Shown here: piece after piece, positions 8,912 to 21,564 of the stretch
Position numbering within the stretch: the stretch's first letter is position 1
Layout: each line of letters begins with the position of its first letter
NCBI RefSeq assembly: GCF_001463705.1
Contig: NZ_BBWH01000044.1
Span: 1-64,000, forward strand
DNA from: Aureimonas sp. AU12
GTDB lineage: Bacteria > Pseudomonadota > Alphaproteobacteria > Rhizobiales > Rhizobiaceae
Reading direction: 5' to 3'
DNA length: 64,000 nt
Notes under the pieces: generated by a model
What the model saw: only the letters and a program-made list of their open reading frames with translations
The model's database searches: none
What the model was told of the DNA's origin: nothing
Made by a program: the position numbers and the translations under genes

Positions 8912-10702
8912 TCAATCCTTGGCGGGGCGCGGCCGGCGGGGCTTGCCCTGCGCCTTGAATGATCCGCGCGGACCGGCATCGTCGGTCTTGCGCGTGAACG
9001 TGCGGGGATGCTGCGGCGGCTTGGAGCGGCCGGGACGATCGCCCGGCTTGCCGGCCGGCGGGGCGCCATCGGCATAGGTGATCGTGATGTCGTCGTCCGT
9101 GCCCTCGGCGGCTGCCGCGAATTTCTTCGCCACGGCCTCGGTGATCTCGAACTTGGTTTCCTTGTCGAAGATGCGGATGGCGCCGATGTCGTCGCGCGTG
9201 ATCTTGCCGCGACGGCAGAGCAGCGGCAGCAGCCACTTCGGGTCGGCATTGTTGTTGCGGCCGATGTCCAGGTGGAACCAGACGGAGGGACCGGACGGAC
9301 GCCCGCGCGGGCCATCGCTCTCGCCGCGTTCGGGACGACCCGGACGAGCGCCCTCGTCGCGCTCGCGCGGACCCTTCGAGTCGCGCGGCGTACCGGGATC
9401 GTAGATGTCCTCCGGTGCGGGGAGGCGCTGGCGATAGACGCGCGCGAAAGCGGCGGCGATCTCCTCGGCTGGGCGTTTGCGCAGGAGTTCGCGACCGAGC
9501 TCCAGATCTTCCTCGCTCGCCTCTTCGGTCAAGATCGGATCCGACAGGAGGCGGACGCGGTCGAGTTCGCGGATCTCGTCGGCCGACGGCGCAGCACTCC
9601 AGATCGGGCGGATGCGGGCATCGGTCAGCAGGCGCTCGGCCTTGCGGCGCTTCGACAGCGGCACCAGCAGGACCGACACGCCCTTGCGCCCGGCGCGGCC
9701 GGTACGGCCGGACCGGTGCTGCAGGGTCTCGGCGTCGTTCGGCAATTCGGCATGAATCACCAGCCCGAGGCTCGGCAGGTCGATGCCGCGGGCGGCGACG
9801 TCGGTGGCGACGCAGACGCGCGAGCGACCGTCCCGCAGCGACTGGAGCGCCTGGTTGCGCTCGGCCTGGCCCAGTTCGCCCGACAGCGCCACGGCGGCGA
9901 AGCCACGGTCGAGAAGGCCGGTGTGGAGGTGGCGCACCTGCTCGCGCGTGTTGCAGAACACGATGGCGGACGGTGACTCAGACTGCCGCAGCAGGTTGAC
10001 CACCGCATGCTCGGTCTCGGTCGGAGCGATGCGGATCGCGCGATACTCGATGTCCACGTGGCTGGTCGAGCCGGCCGTGGCCTCGATGCGCAGGGCGTCG
10101 CGCTGGTAGCGCTTCGTCATCGCGGTGATCGACTTCGGCAGGGTGGCCGAGAAGAGCAGCGTGCGGCGGCTGGCCGGCGTCGCCTCGAGGATGAACTCGA
10201 GATCCTCGCGGAAGCCGAGGTTCAGCATCTCGTCGGCTTCGTCGAGAACCACGGCCTTCAGGTTGCCGATGCGCAGGCGACCGCGCTCCAGATGGTCGCG
10301 CAGGCGACCGGGGGTGCCGACGACAAGATGGGCGCCGCGGGCGAGCGCCTTCTGTTCGGCGCGCGGATCCATGCCGCCGACGCAGGTGACGACACGTGCG
10401 CCGGTCTTGGCATAGAGCCACTCGAGTTCACGCTGCACCTGCAGCGCCAGTTCGCGCGTCGGCGCGACGACGAGCGCCAGCGGCTCGCCGGCCTCGGACA
10501 GGCGGTCGGCGTCGCCGAGCAGGGTCGAGACGAGCGCGAGACCGTAAGCGACGGTCTTGCCGGAGCCGGTCTGGGCGGAGACGAGAAGATCGCGGCCCTC
10601 GGCTTCGGGCTCGAGAACGGCGTCCTGCACCGGGGTCGGATCGACATAGTTGCGCTCTTCGAGCGCGGCGGAAATAGCGGGATGGGTCGGGCGGAAAGGC
10701 AC
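8912..10702 (-). CDS. DEAD-box ATP-dependent RNA helicase with DbpA RNA-binding domain
   Basis: A 596-residue cytoplasmic RNA helicase of the DeaD/CsdA type, likely acting in ribosome assembly, mRNA decay and cold adaptation. Q-motif region TPVQDAVL near residue 24, Walker A SAQTGSGKT at 42-50, DEAD motif VLDEADEM near 150, SAT motif near 182, and helicase C motifs ATDVAARGIDLP and HRSGRTGRAG in the second lobe. Residues about 470-545 match the DbpA RNA-binding fold (WFHLDIGRNN, LLCRRGKITRDDIG), and the tail is basic and glycine/proline rich. The GTG at 10702 is chosen because AAGGA lies 7-8 bases before it and the family starts here; the frame is open to 10834. Confidence 0.9.
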   Translation of the reverse strand: MPFRPTHPAISAALEERNYVDPTPVQDAVLEPEAEGRDLLVSAQTGSGKTVAYGLALVSTLLGDADRLSEAGEPLALVVAPTRELALQVQRELEWLYAKTGARVVTCVGGMDPRAEQKALARGAHLVVGTPGRLRDHLERGRLRIGNLKAVVLDEADEMLNLGFREDLEFILEATPASRRTLLFSATLPKSITAMTKRYQRDALRIEATAGSTSHVDIEYRAIRIAPTETEHAVVNLLRQSESPSAIVFCNTREQVRHLHTGLLDRGFAAVALSGELGQAERNQALQSLRDGRSRVCVATDVAARGIDLPSLGLVIHAELPNDAETLQHRSGRTGRAGRKGVSVLLVPLSKRRKAERLLTDARIRPIWSAAPSADEIRELDRVRLLSDPILTEEASEEDLELGRELLRKRPAEEIAAAFARVYRQRLPAPEDIYDPGTPRDSKGPRERDEGARPGRPERGESDGPRGRPSGPSVWFHLDIGRNNNADPKWLLPLLCRRGKITRDDIGAIRIFDKETKFEITEAVAKKFAAAAEGTDDDITITYADGAPPAGKPGDRPGRSKPPQHPRTFTRKTDDAGPRGSFKAQGKPRRPRPAKD

Positions 10703-11078
10703 CGGGTCGTCCTTGGGTTGGGACGCTCCTGGCAACGGGCGTCCTCTTGCACGATCGTTGCCGATGGTGCCGTTCTTGCGGGAATGGCGGCAGCCCGAAC
10801 CCGGCCGCAAACGGCCATGTCGGACATGCGACATGTCCCGGATCGCCCCGCATTCATGCGGAGGAAGTCGGGCGAACGTCTCTGAGCCACCTGTCGATGG
10901 CTGGCTATAGGCAAAGACGGCTGGAAAAGACAGCCCTTCGCGAAAGATCGCACGGATTCGATGCCTGCGAAGTCCTCACGCGTTGCGTCAGGACAGGCAG
11001 TGCTTGCCCATCATCTCACCGATGAGAACGCGGGGCGCCGTATCCCGACCCGGATCTGCGCCCCACCCGGACCAAGGT
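10703..11078 (-). promoter_or_regulatory. Long upstream region of the helicase gene with nested palindromes
   Basis: No gene is supported in these 376 bases. They contain a perfect inverted repeat GGACATG-CGA-CATGTCC at 10822-10838, with an overlapping second pair ATGTCG / CGACAT at about 10817-10834. A long leader would fit the known structured 5' leaders of cold-shock helicase mRNAs; whether the palindrome works as DNA operator or RNA hairpin is unknown. Confidence 0.4.
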
Positions 11079-11186
11079 CTAGAGTGACAGCCCGATATTG
11101 ATCGCCGCCAGCCACATGATGGTCGACAGCATCATACCGAACGTCAGCCCGCGGCATGCGCTCAGTGGATCCCAATGCTGGTCCAT
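11079..11186 (-). CDS. Small single-pass membrane peptide
   Basis: A 35-residue ORF starting with MDQHWDPLSACRGLTFG and ending with a hydrophobic helix (MMLSTIMWLAAINIGLSL). GGGAGGGAC lies 8 bases before the ATG (11186-11184), a good ribosome-binding site that selects this start over the longer frame to 11300. No family is recognised, but small single-helix peptides of this design are common in Hyphomicrobiales. It stands alone between the helicase leader and the sulfate transporter, transcribed away from the latter. Confidence 0.55.
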   Translation of the reverse strand: MDQHWDPLSACRGLTFGMMLSTIMWLAAINIGLSL

Positions 11187-11622
11187 GGTCCGTCCCTCCC
11201 AAGGATCGCGTCGTCCGCCGCATGTATCGCACGCGTGCGGATCGAAGAGAGCGTACCGGTTTGCGTAGCGAGAGCAACGGCTTCGCCGACTTGTCTGCAT
11301 CTTATTTCAGTTTTGAGACAGTTTTCGGTGCATAAGACGCCCGCTTTCCATGCAGGCGATCCGTGACGAGGGAATCGCCGCTCCTAGACGGATCACGCGT
11401 CCGTCCGCGGCCGAGGGGCAAACTTCCCGATATCTTCCCCAAGTTCGAGACCCGCCGGAGCGTCGCCCTCGTTCTTTAACCCCTGGAAGGCATGGCGTTT
11501 CGTAAACCGCAGCCTTTGAGAAAAACCCGTGGCAGTTCGCCCGAATGGGGGAGACCGGTGCGGCTTGACCGACATCGCGATCTGACAAACACTATTCCTA
11601 CCGGAACAGTAGGATTTCACCG
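11187..11622. promoter_or_regulatory. Divergent upstream region between small membrane ORF and sulfate operon
   Basis: 436 bases with no supported gene. It holds a tandem CAGTTTT repeat at 11308-11314 and 11319-11325 (11-base period) in a short AT-rich patch around 11295-11345, and the inverted repeat before the sulfate operon described separately. The other open frames in it lack ribosome-binding sites and plausible composition. Confidence 0.4.
11596..11614 (+). promoter_or_regulatory. Candidate operator of the sulfate transport operon
   Basis: Inverted repeat TCCTAC-CGGAACA-GTAGGA ending 8 bases before the start codon of the sulfate-binding protein. A bound repressor here would block the promoter or ribosome-binding region; the right arm also supplies the only GTAGGA-like ribosome-binding sequence. 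The regulator is not identifiable from the window. Confidence 0.5.
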
Positions 11623-12639
11623 ATGCTCGCTCTTCGAACGACGACCCTTGCCCTCGGCGCGATTCTCTCGCTCGCCATGCCGGCATTGGCGCAGACGGCG
11701 CTTCTCAACGTCTCCTACGATCCGACGCGCGAACTCTATCGCGACTTCAACGCCGAGTTCTCCAAGCACTGGGCGGCCGAAGGGCATGACGCGGTCGCCG
11801 TCCGCATGTCGCATGGCGGCTCGGGCGCGCAGGCCCGCACCGTGATCGACGGGCTCGACGCCGACGTCGTGACGCTGGCTCTGGAAGCCGATATCGACGC
11901 GATCTCGAAGGCGACGTCGAAGATCCCGGCCGACTGGCGTGGTCGCCTGCCGAACAATTCGGCGCCCTACACGTCGACGATCGTCTTCCTCGTTCGCAAG
12001 GACAATCCGAAGGCGATCAAGGATTGGGGCGATCTGGTGAAGGACGGCGTCGAGGTCATCACGCCGAACCCCAAGACGTCGGGCGGCGCGCGCTGGAACT
12101 ATCTGGCCGCCTGGGCCTACGCCAACAAGACCTTCGGTAACGACCCCGCCAAGTCGCAGCAGTTCGTTTCCGACATCTACCGCCACGTGCCGGTGCTGGA
12201 TGCCGGTGCCCGCGGCTCGACCACGACATTCGTGCAGCGCGGCATCGGCGACGTTCTGCTTGCCTGGGAGAACGAGGCGTTCCTGGCGCTCGAGGAACTC
12301 GGGCCCGACCAGTTCGAGATCATCGTTCCCTCGATCTCGATCCTCGCCGAGCCGCCGGTGGCGCTGGTCGATGGCAATGTCGACACGAAGGGCACGCGCG
12401 AGGTCGCGCAGGCCTATCTCGAATACCTCTATACGCCCGTGGGACAGACGATCGCGGCCAAGCACTACTACCGTCCGTCGACGCCCGATGCGGTGACCGA
12501 CAAGGCGCTGCTCGACCGGTTCCCGAAGGTCGAACTCGTAGGGATCGACGATGCGCAGTTCGGCGGATGGGCCAAGGTCCAGCCCCAGCATTTCGGTGAT
12601 GGCGGCGTGTTCGACCAGATCTACAAGCCCGGCAACTGA
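11623..12639 (+). CDS. Sulfate ABC transporter substrate-binding protein
   Basis: A 338-residue periplasmic sulfate/thiosulfate-binding protein (Sbp/CysP family). A signal peptide spans about residues 1-23 (ending in PALAQ). Recognisable stretches are [13 protein letters not shown], the anion-binding [43 protein letters not shown] and [10 protein letters not shown]. These fit the family well; length is typical. Sbp and CysP cannot be told apart safely here, so no symbol is given. It is the first gene of a four-gene import operon and is separated from the first permease by 171 bases containing a strong hairpin. Confidence 0.93.
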   Translation: MLALRTTTLALGAILSLAMPALAQTALLNVSYDPTRELYRDFNAEFSKHWAAEGHDAVAVRMSHGGSGAQARTVIDGLDADVVTLALEADIDAISKATSKIPADWRGRLPNNSAPYTSTIVFLVRKDNPKAIKDWGDLVKDGVEVITPNPKTSGGARWNYLAAWAYANKTFGNDPAKSQQFVSDIYRHVPVLDAGARGSTTTFVQRGIGDVLLAWENEAFLALEELGPDQFEIIVPSISILAEPPVALVDGNVDTKGTREVAQAYLEYLYTPVGQTIAAKHYYRPSTPDAVTDKALLDRFPKVELVGIDDAQFGGWAKVQPQHFGDGGVFDQIYKPGN

Positions 12640-12670
12640 CGCGCGCATTCCGTTCGTCCGCCTCCACCAG

Positions 12671-12700
12671 GAACCTCCGGCCCCCAGCGGCCGGAGGTTC
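12671..12700 (+). terminator. Strong hairpin between sulfate SBP and permease genes (attenuator-like)
   Basis: Perfect 12-bp stem GAACCTCCGGCC / GGCCGGAGGTTC with a 6-base loop, 32 bases after the SBP stop. No T-run follows, so partial termination or 3'-end protection of the SBP mRNA is more likely than full termination. Confidence 0.65.
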
Positions 12701-12810
12701 GATGCGATTGACGGATCGATCGTCTGCACGACATGCTGGGCCGGTGGCCACCCAGCGCCAACCAACGGCCAGCCTCGGACGGGACACGACATGACGGGAC
12801 ATCGCGCACG

Positions 12811-13656
12811 ATGAGCGCCCCCTTTCGCCTGCGGGCACCCAGCGTCATTCCAGGGTTCGGCCTGGCGCTGGGCTTTACGCTTTCCTACCTCGCGATCCTC
12901 GTGCTGCTGCCGCTGTCGGCGCTGATCTTCCGCAGCGCCAGCCTGGGCTGGGCGCAGTTCGTGGCGCTGGCCTTCGATCCGCGGGTGCTCGCGGCCCTGC
13001 GCCTGTCGTTCGGCGCCTCGCTCGTTGCGGCCTTGATCAACATGGTGTTCGGGCTGCTCGTCGCCTGGGTGCTCGTTCGCTACCGCTTTCCGGGGCGCCG
13101 CTTCGTGGATGCGGTCATCGATCTGCCCTTCGCGCTGCCGACCGCCGTCGCGGGCATCGCGCTCACCGCGCTCTACGCGCCGAACGGCTGGGTGGGGCAG
13201 GCCTTTGCGCCGCTCGGCATGAAGATCGCCTACACGCCGGTCGGCATCGTGGTGGCGCTGGTCTTCGTCTCGCTGCCGTTCGTGGTGCGAACGGTTCAGC
13301 CGGTGCTGGAAGAGATCGACGCCGAGCTGGAACAGGCGGCCGCGACCCTTGGCGCCAACCGCTTCCAGACCGTGACCCGCGTCGTCCTGCCGACGATCAT
13401 GCCCTCGCTTCTCACCGGCTTCGCGCTGGCGCTCGCCCGTTCGGTCGGCGAGTACGGCTCGGTCATCTTCATTGCCGGCAACATCCCTTACGTGTCGGAA
13501 ATCGCGCCGCTTCTGATCGTGATCCGGCTGGAGGAGTTCAATTACGGCGGAGCCACGGCTGTGGCGACGATCATGCTGCTCATCTCTTTCGCCATGCTGC
13601 TGGCGATCAATCTGATCCAGGCTTGGAGCCGCAGGAGGTACGGTCTTGGTGCTTGA
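12811..13656 (+). CDS. cysT: Sulfate ABC transporter permease CysT (CysU)
   Basis: A 281-residue inner-membrane permease with six hydrophobic segments. The EAA-type loop that docks the ATPase is [15 protein letters not shown] near residue 170, and the family stretches [32 protein letters not shown] and [14 protein letters not shown] are present. Together with CysW it forms the channel for sulfate. I place the start at the ATG 12811 ([15 protein letters not shown]), which matches family starts; the frame is open further upstream without a convincing site. It overlaps the start of cysW by 8-11 bases. Confidence 0.93.
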   Translation: MSAPFRLRAPSVIPGFGLALGFTLSYLAILVLLPLSALIFRSASLGWAQFVALAFDPRVLAALRLSFGASLVAALINMVFGLLVAWVLVRYRFPGRRFVDAVIDLPFALPTAVAGIALTALYAPNGWVGQAFAPLGMKIAYTPVGIVVALVFVSLPFVVRTVQPVLEEIDAELEQAAATLGANRFQTVTRVVLPTIMPSLLTGFALALARSVGEYGSVIFIAGNIPYVSEIAPLLIVIRLEEFNYGGATAVATIMLLISFAMLLAINLIQAWSRRRYGLGA

Positions 13657-14542
13657 GGCTTCGTTCTCCGCCGTGGACACCACAATCACCACCGCCCCGC
13701 GCAAGCCGGTGACCACCGAAAGCGACGGGGTGAAGTGGACGCTGATCTCGATCGCGCTCCTCTTTCTCGGGTTCTTCCTCTTCCTGCCGCTCGTGGCGGT
13801 GTTCGTGGAAGCCTTCCGCAACGGGCTGGGCGTCTACATCGCCGCCATCGTCGAGCCGGACGCTCTAGCCGCGATCAAGCTGACGCTGCTCGTCGCCGCG
13901 ATCGCGGTGCCGATGAACCTCGTGTTCGGGTTGGCGGCGGCCTGGGCCATCGCCAAGTTCGAGTTCAAGGGCAAGGCGCTGCTGATCACGATGATCGACC
14001 TGCCGTTCTCGGTCTCGCCTGTCATCGCGGGCCTGATCTACATCCTACTTTTCGGGGCGCAGGGTTATCTCGCGCCGTACCTGCAGGGCACCGGCATCCA
14101 GATCGTCTTCGCGCTCCCGGGCATCGTCCTTGCCACCGTCTTCGTGACGCTGCCCTTCGTGGCGCGCGAGCTGATCCCGCTGATGCAGGAGCAGGGAACC
14201 GGAGACGAGGAGGCCGCGATTTCGCTGGGCGCTTCCGGCTGGAAGACCTTCTTCCGCGTGACGCTGCCGAACGTGCGCTGGGCGCTGCTCTACGGCGTGC
14301 TGCTCTGCAACGCCCGCGCCATGGGCGAATTCGGCGCGGTGTCGGTGATCTCGGGCCGCATCCGCGGACTGACCAGCACGATGCCGCTGCATGTCGAGAT
14401 CCTCTACAACGAGTACGCCTTCTCGGCGGCCTTCGCGGTGGCCTCGATCCTTGCCTTCCTCGCCATCATCACGCTGTGCCTGAAAGCCGCCCTCGAATGG
14501 CGCTTCGCCGGCGACATGGCCGCTTCGCGCGGCGGACACTGA
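13646..14542 (+). CDS. cysW: Sulfate ABC transporter permease CysW
   Basis: A 298-residue partner permease with six hydrophobic segments; the EAA-type loop [13 protein letters not shown] is near residue 190 and the family motif [15 protein letters not shown] near 225. AGGAGG at 13633-13638 precedes either the TTG at 13646 or the GTG at 13649; both give essentially the same protein, and both overlap the end of cysT, so translation is coupled. It is followed by cysA after 17 bases. Confidence 0.93.
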   Translation: MVLEASFSAVDTTITTAPRKPVTTESDGVKWTLISIALLFLGFFLFLPLVAVFVEAFRNGLGVYIAAIVEPDALAAIKLTLLVAAIAVPMNLVFGLAAAWAIAKFEFKGKALLITMIDLPFSVSPVIAGLIYILLFGAQGYLAPYLQGTGIQIVFALPGIVLATVFVTLPFVARELIPLMQEQGTGDEEAAISLGASGWKTFFRVTLPNVRWALLYGVLLCNARAMGEFGAVSVISGRIRGLTSTMPLHVEILYNEYAFSAAFAVASILAFLAIITLCLKAALEWRFAGDMAASRGGH

Positions 14543-14559
14543 CCCCAAGGACCGACCCC

Positions 14560-15603
14560 ATGGAAATCCGCGTCCGCAACATCCGTAAGGAATTCGACCG
14601 CTACCCAGCGCTGCACGACGTCTCGCTCGACATCCGCTCGGGGGAACTGATCGCGCTGCTCGGGCCGTCGGGCTCCGGCAAGACGACGCTGCTGCGTCTC
14701 ATCGCCGGGCTGGAGTTCCCGACCTCGGGCCGCATCTTCTTCGGCGAAGAGGATGCCTCGACCAAGAGCGTGCAGGACCGCAACGTCGGCTTCATGTTCC
14801 AGCACTACGCGCTGTTCAAGCATATGACGGTGGCCGAAAATATCGGCTTCGGCCTCAGCGTGCGGGACTCGAAGACGCGGCCGACGAAGGCCGAGATCCG
14901 CCGCCGGGCAAGCGAGCTCCTCGACCTCGTGCAACTCTCCGGCCTGGAAGATCGCTATCCGCAGCAGCTGTCGGGCGGCCAACGCCAGCGCGTCGCATTG
15001 GCCCGTGCATTGGCGATCGAACCGCGCATGCTGCTGCTCGACGAACCCTTCGGCGCGCTGGACGCCAAGGTGCGCAAGGATCTGCGCCGCTGGCTGCGCG
15101 AGCTTCACGACAAGATCGGCCTCACGACCGTCTTCGTGACGCATGACCAGGAAGAGGCGCTGGAACTCGCCGACCGCGTCGTGGTGATGAGCCAGGGGCG
15201 CATCGAGCAGGTGGGCTCGGCCGACGACATCTACGACCGGCCGGCCTCGCCCTTCGTCTTCTCCTTCATCGGCCAGTCCAACACGCTGCCGGTAAAGGTG
15301 CGGGGAGGCGAGATCGCCTATCGCGACATCGTTCTCGGCCGCACCGACGAGGCGGACGGCGAGTGGCAGATGTTCGTGCGTCCGCACGATCTGGAGGCGG
15401 CAGCGCCCGGTACGCCCGCACTTCGCGGCACGGTGTCGCTGTCGCGCCGCGCCGGGGGATCGCGCTTCTCCGAGTTCGCGCTCGGCGAGGACCGGCGGCG
15501 GATCGAGGTGGAGATGCCGGCGGGCGAGGGCGGCGAGCCCGGCTCCGAGCTGAACGTGCTGCCGCGCCGCTGGCAGCTCTATCCCGGCGGCGCGTCGGCC
15601 TGA
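14560..15603 (+). CDS. cysA: Sulfate/thiosulfate ABC transporter ATP-binding protein
   Basis: A 347-residue ABC ATPase of the CysA group with an additional C-terminal regulatory TOBE-like domain (about 240-347). Walker [10 protein letters not shown] near residue 36, Q-loop FMFQHYALF near 83, signature LSGGQRQR near 134, Walker [12 protein letters not shown] near 158, and the switch histidine in VTHDQEEA near 191 are all intact, so it should hydrolyse ATP. Start at the ATG 14560 ([12 protein letters not shown]). Last gene of the operon; convergent with the response-regulator gene with 3 bases between. Confidence 0.93.
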   Translation: MEIRVRNIRKEFDRYPALHDVSLDIRSGELIALLGPSGSGKTTLLRLIAGLEFPTSGRIFFGEEDASTKSVQDRNVGFMFQHYALFKHMTVAENIGFGLSVRDSKTRPTKAEIRRRASELLDLVQLSGLEDRYPQQLSGGQRQRVALARALAIEPRMLLLDEPFGALDAKVRKDLRRWLRELHDKIGLTTVFVTHDQEEALELADRVVVMSQGRIEQVGSADDIYDRPASPFVFSFIGQSNTLPVKVRGGEIAYRDIVLGRTDEADGEWQMFVRPHDLEAAAPGTPALRGTVSLSRRAGGSRFSEFALGEDRRRIEVEMPAGEGGEPGSELNVLPRRWQLYPGGASA

Positions 15604-15606
15604 GGG

Positions 15607-16564
15607 TCAGCGCTCGCGCAGCGTCTTCATCACGAGGAAGGTCGCGGACGCTCGGTTCTCGACTCCGAGCTTGGCGAAGACGACCTCGAGATGCTTGTTC
15701 ACGGTGCGCGGGCTTAGCGTCAGGATCTCGGCGATGTCGCGGTTCGACTTGCCGCGCGCCAGCCAGAGCAGAACGTCGGCCTCCCGCGCCGTCAGCGGGA
15801 AATGCTGGCGCAGAAGCGCCTCGTCGCCGGCCGAATCATCGGCCGTCAGCCGGAAGAGATGCTCGTCTTCGCCGACCTTGCCGAGGAACGAGAGCTGCAG
15901 CTCGGTGCCGGCGGGCGAGGGCAGGGCAATGGGTGCGGGGGGCGCGCCCGAGCCCGCGCCTTGACTGAGCCAGATGCGCAACGCCTCCGGCAGCAGCATC
16001 GCGCCATCCGCGCTCGGAAGGGCGGTCTGCAGCAGGCGCGTCGCCTGCGGCGTCGACCAGAGCACCCGGCCTGCCCCGTCCGTCGCCAGAAGGAAGCGTC
16101 CGGCGGTGTCGAGCGCGGCGCGGGCGCTCTGCGCGGAGCGCGCATTGGCGAGATGGACGCGGATGCGGGCCAGAAGCTCGTCCGGCACGATCGGCTTCGT
16201 CACGTAGTCGACGCCGCCGGCCTCCAACCCCTTTACGACGTGCTCGGTGTCGGTGAGGCCGGTCATGAAGATCACCGGCACATGGCGAAGCGCCGCGTCC
16301 GCCTTCAACCGGCGCGTGGTCTCGAACCCGTCCAGGCCCGGCATGATCGCATCCATCAGCACGACGTCGGGCGTTACATGGCCGGCGATGCCGAGCGCCT
16401 GCTCGCCGTCGAGCGCCACGAGCACAGTGGCCCCGGACTGCTCGATCGCATCGGTGAGCATGCGCAGCGTATCGGGCGAATCGTCGACGACGAGGATGAT
16501 GTCGCGTTCCCGGCCACCCCCAGTGGCTCGGCTACCCACGGTTGCCGCGCCGCCCCCCGGCGCG

Positions 16565-16572
<8 letters not shown>
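15607..16572 (-). CDS. Two-component response regulator, receiver + LuxR-type HTH
   Basis: A 321-residue DNA-binding regulator. Residues about 25-140 form a receiver with acidic pocket VVDDSPD, phosphoacceptor aspartate near residue 72 in DVVLMDAIMPG and the conserved lysine in DYVTKPI. A middle region (about 145-250) is PAS-like in composition, and residues about 255-315 are a LuxR/NarL HTH (LTAREADVLLWLARGKSNRDIAEIL, within 20-residue limits: LTAREADVLLW and RTVNKHLEVVFAKLGV). Its ATG overlaps the end of the sensor-kinase gene by 8 bases, so the two are a cognate pair. The likely target is the divergent urea-transport promoter, judged from position and the palindrome there. Confidence 0.9.
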
Positions 16573-19945
<3,373 letters not shown>

Positions 19946-19993
19946 GTCGGTCCTTCGATCGGGGACGCACGCCCTGCGCCGCACTCAAGGTCT

Positions 19994-20020
19994 TAGACCG
20001 CGGCGGCCGGCACCGGTCTA
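19994..20020. promoter_or_regulatory. Inverted repeat in the divergent kinase-urtA promoter region
   Basis: TAGACCG at 19994-20000 and CGGTCTA at 20014-20020 form perfect 7-base arms around a 13-base spacer, so the arm centres are two helical turns apart. It lies in the 170-base gap between the sensor-kinase start and urtA. A dimeric activator such as the LuxR-type regulator encoded at 15607-16572 is the obvious candidate; this is inferred from position. Confidence 0.5.
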
Positions 20021-20115
20021 CGTCATTTAACGTATACCGCTCGTTCATATTCCAGCCGAAGGTCCCCGGCAGCGGCGAGTGCGCCGCAGCAAATCTCGAC
20101 TCGAGGGGACCACCC

Positions 20116-21423
20116 ATGCGACTTTCCACGAAAGCCGGCTGGCTCTTGGGCGCCTATGCGGGAGCCATGATGGCTGCCGGCGCCAATGCCTATGCTGCGG
20201 ACGACACGATCAAGGTCGGCATCCTCCATTCGCTCTCGGGCACGATGGCGATCTCGGAGACGACGCTGAAGGACGCCATGCTGATGCTCATCGACGAGCA
20301 GAACGCCAAGGGCGGCCTGCTCGGCAAGAAGCTGGAAGCGGTGGTGGTCGATCCCGCCTCCGATTGGCCGCTCTTCGCCGAGAAGGCGCGTGGGCTGATC
20401 GCGCAGGACAAGGTCGCCGCCGTGTTCGGCTGCTGGACCAGCGTGTCGCGCAAGTCCGTGCTGCCGGTCTTCAAGGAACTCGACAGCGTCCTCTTCTACC
20501 CCGTCCAGTACGAGGGCGAGGAGTCCGAGCGCAACGTCTTCTACACCGGCGCCGCGCCGAACCAGCAGGCGATCCCGGCCGTCGACTACCTGATGGGAGA
20601 GGGCGTCGAGCGTTGGGTGCTGGAAGGCACCGACTACGTCTATCCGCGCACCACGAACAAGATCCTCGAGGCCTATCTGCAGTCGAAGGGCGTGGCGCCC
20701 GAGGACATCAAGATCAACTACACGCCGTTCGGCTTCTCCGACTGGCAGACCGAAGTCGCCGCGATCAAGGAATTCGGCGCCTCGGGCAAGAAGACCGCCG
20801 TGGTCTCGACCGTCAACGGCGACGCCAACGTGCCGTTCTACAAGGAACTGGCCAACCAGGGCATCACTGCCGAGCAGACGCCGGTCATGGCCTTCTCGGT
20901 CGGCGAGGAAGAGCTGGCGGGCATCGACACCAAGCCGCTCGTCGGCCATCTGGCGGCCTGGAACTACTTCCAGTCGGTCGAGACACCCGAAAACGAGGCG
21001 TTCATCGCCAAGTGGAGGGAGTTCACCAAGAACGACAAGCGCGTCACCAACGACCCGATGGAAGCCCATTACATCGGCTTCAACATGTGGGTGAAGGCGG
21101 TCGAGAAGGCCGGCACGGTCGATCCCGACGCAGTGATCGACGCGATGGTGGGCGTTTCCGTGCCCAACCTCACCGGTGGCTACTCGTCGATGGGCGCCAA
21201 CCATCACATCACCAAGCCGGTGCTGATCGGCGAGATCCAGGACGATGGCCAGTTCGAGGTCGTCTACGAGACGCCCGGCCTGGTGCTCGGCGACGAATGG
21301 TCCGACTTCCTGCCGGAATCGAAGCCGCTGATCGCCGACTGGCGCGCGCCGATGTCCTGCGGAAACTTCAACACGGCCACCGGCAAGTGCGGCGGCGCGG
21401 GCGCGCAGGCCGCTGCCAACTGA
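20116..21423 (+). CDS. urtA: Urea ABC transporter substrate-binding protein
   Basis: A 435-residue periplasmic urea-binding protein of the branched-chain amino-acid type. A signal peptide ends near residue 28 (ANAYAADD). Family-specific stretches: KVGILHSLSGTMAISE, VFGCWTSVSRKSVLP, LFYPVQYEGEE, GTDYVYPRTTN, FSVGEEELAGI and the C-terminal FNTATGKCGG. GAGGGGAC lies just before the ATG. It is the first gene of urtABCDE and is followed by two hairpins before urtB. Urea binding is inferred from close family resemblance and from the operon. Confidence 0.95.
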   Translation: MRLSTKAGWLLGAYAGAMMAAGANAYAADDTIKVGILHSLSGTMAISETTLKDAMLMLIDEQNAKGGLLGKKLEAVVVDPASDWPLFAEKARGLIAQDKVAAVFGCWTSVSRKSVLPVFKELDSVLFYPVQYEGEESERNVFYTGAAPNQQAIPAVDYLMGEGVERWVLEGTDYVYPRTTNKILEAYLQSKGVAPEDIKINYTPFGFSDWQTEVAAIKEFGASGKKTAVVSTVNGDANVPFYKELANQGITAEQTPVMAFSVGEEELAGIDTKPLVGHLAAWNYFQSVETPENEAFIAKWREFTKNDKRVTNDPMEAHYIGFNMWVKAVEKAGTVDPDAVIDAMVGVSVPNLTGGYSSMGANHHITKPVLIGEIQDDGQFEVVYETPGLVLGDEWSDFLPESKPLIADWRAPMSCGNFNTATGKCGGAGAQAAAN

Positions 21424-21435
21424 GCCGACGGCTCC

Positions 21436-21507
21436 CGGCCTGTCTCCCGAGGCAGGCCGTCGCACCAGGGAGGTCCGATCCCCGCGGATCGGGCCTCCTG
21501 CTTCTTT
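21436..21507 (+). terminator. Two hairpins between urtA and urtB (attenuator-like)
   Basis: First, CGGCCTG (21436-21442) pairs with CAGGCCG (21453-21459). Second, a long stem from about 21466 to 21498 pairs GGAGGtCCGATCC with GGATCGGgCCTCC around a CCG loop, then CTTCTTT follows. The second looks like an intrinsic terminator of moderate strength and probably limits transcription into urtBCDE relative to urtA. Confidence 0.7.
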
Positions 21508-21564
21508 CCATCCTTTCGACGCCGCGCCGGGGCCATCGTGTCCGTGGCGACAGGGAACGGACCG

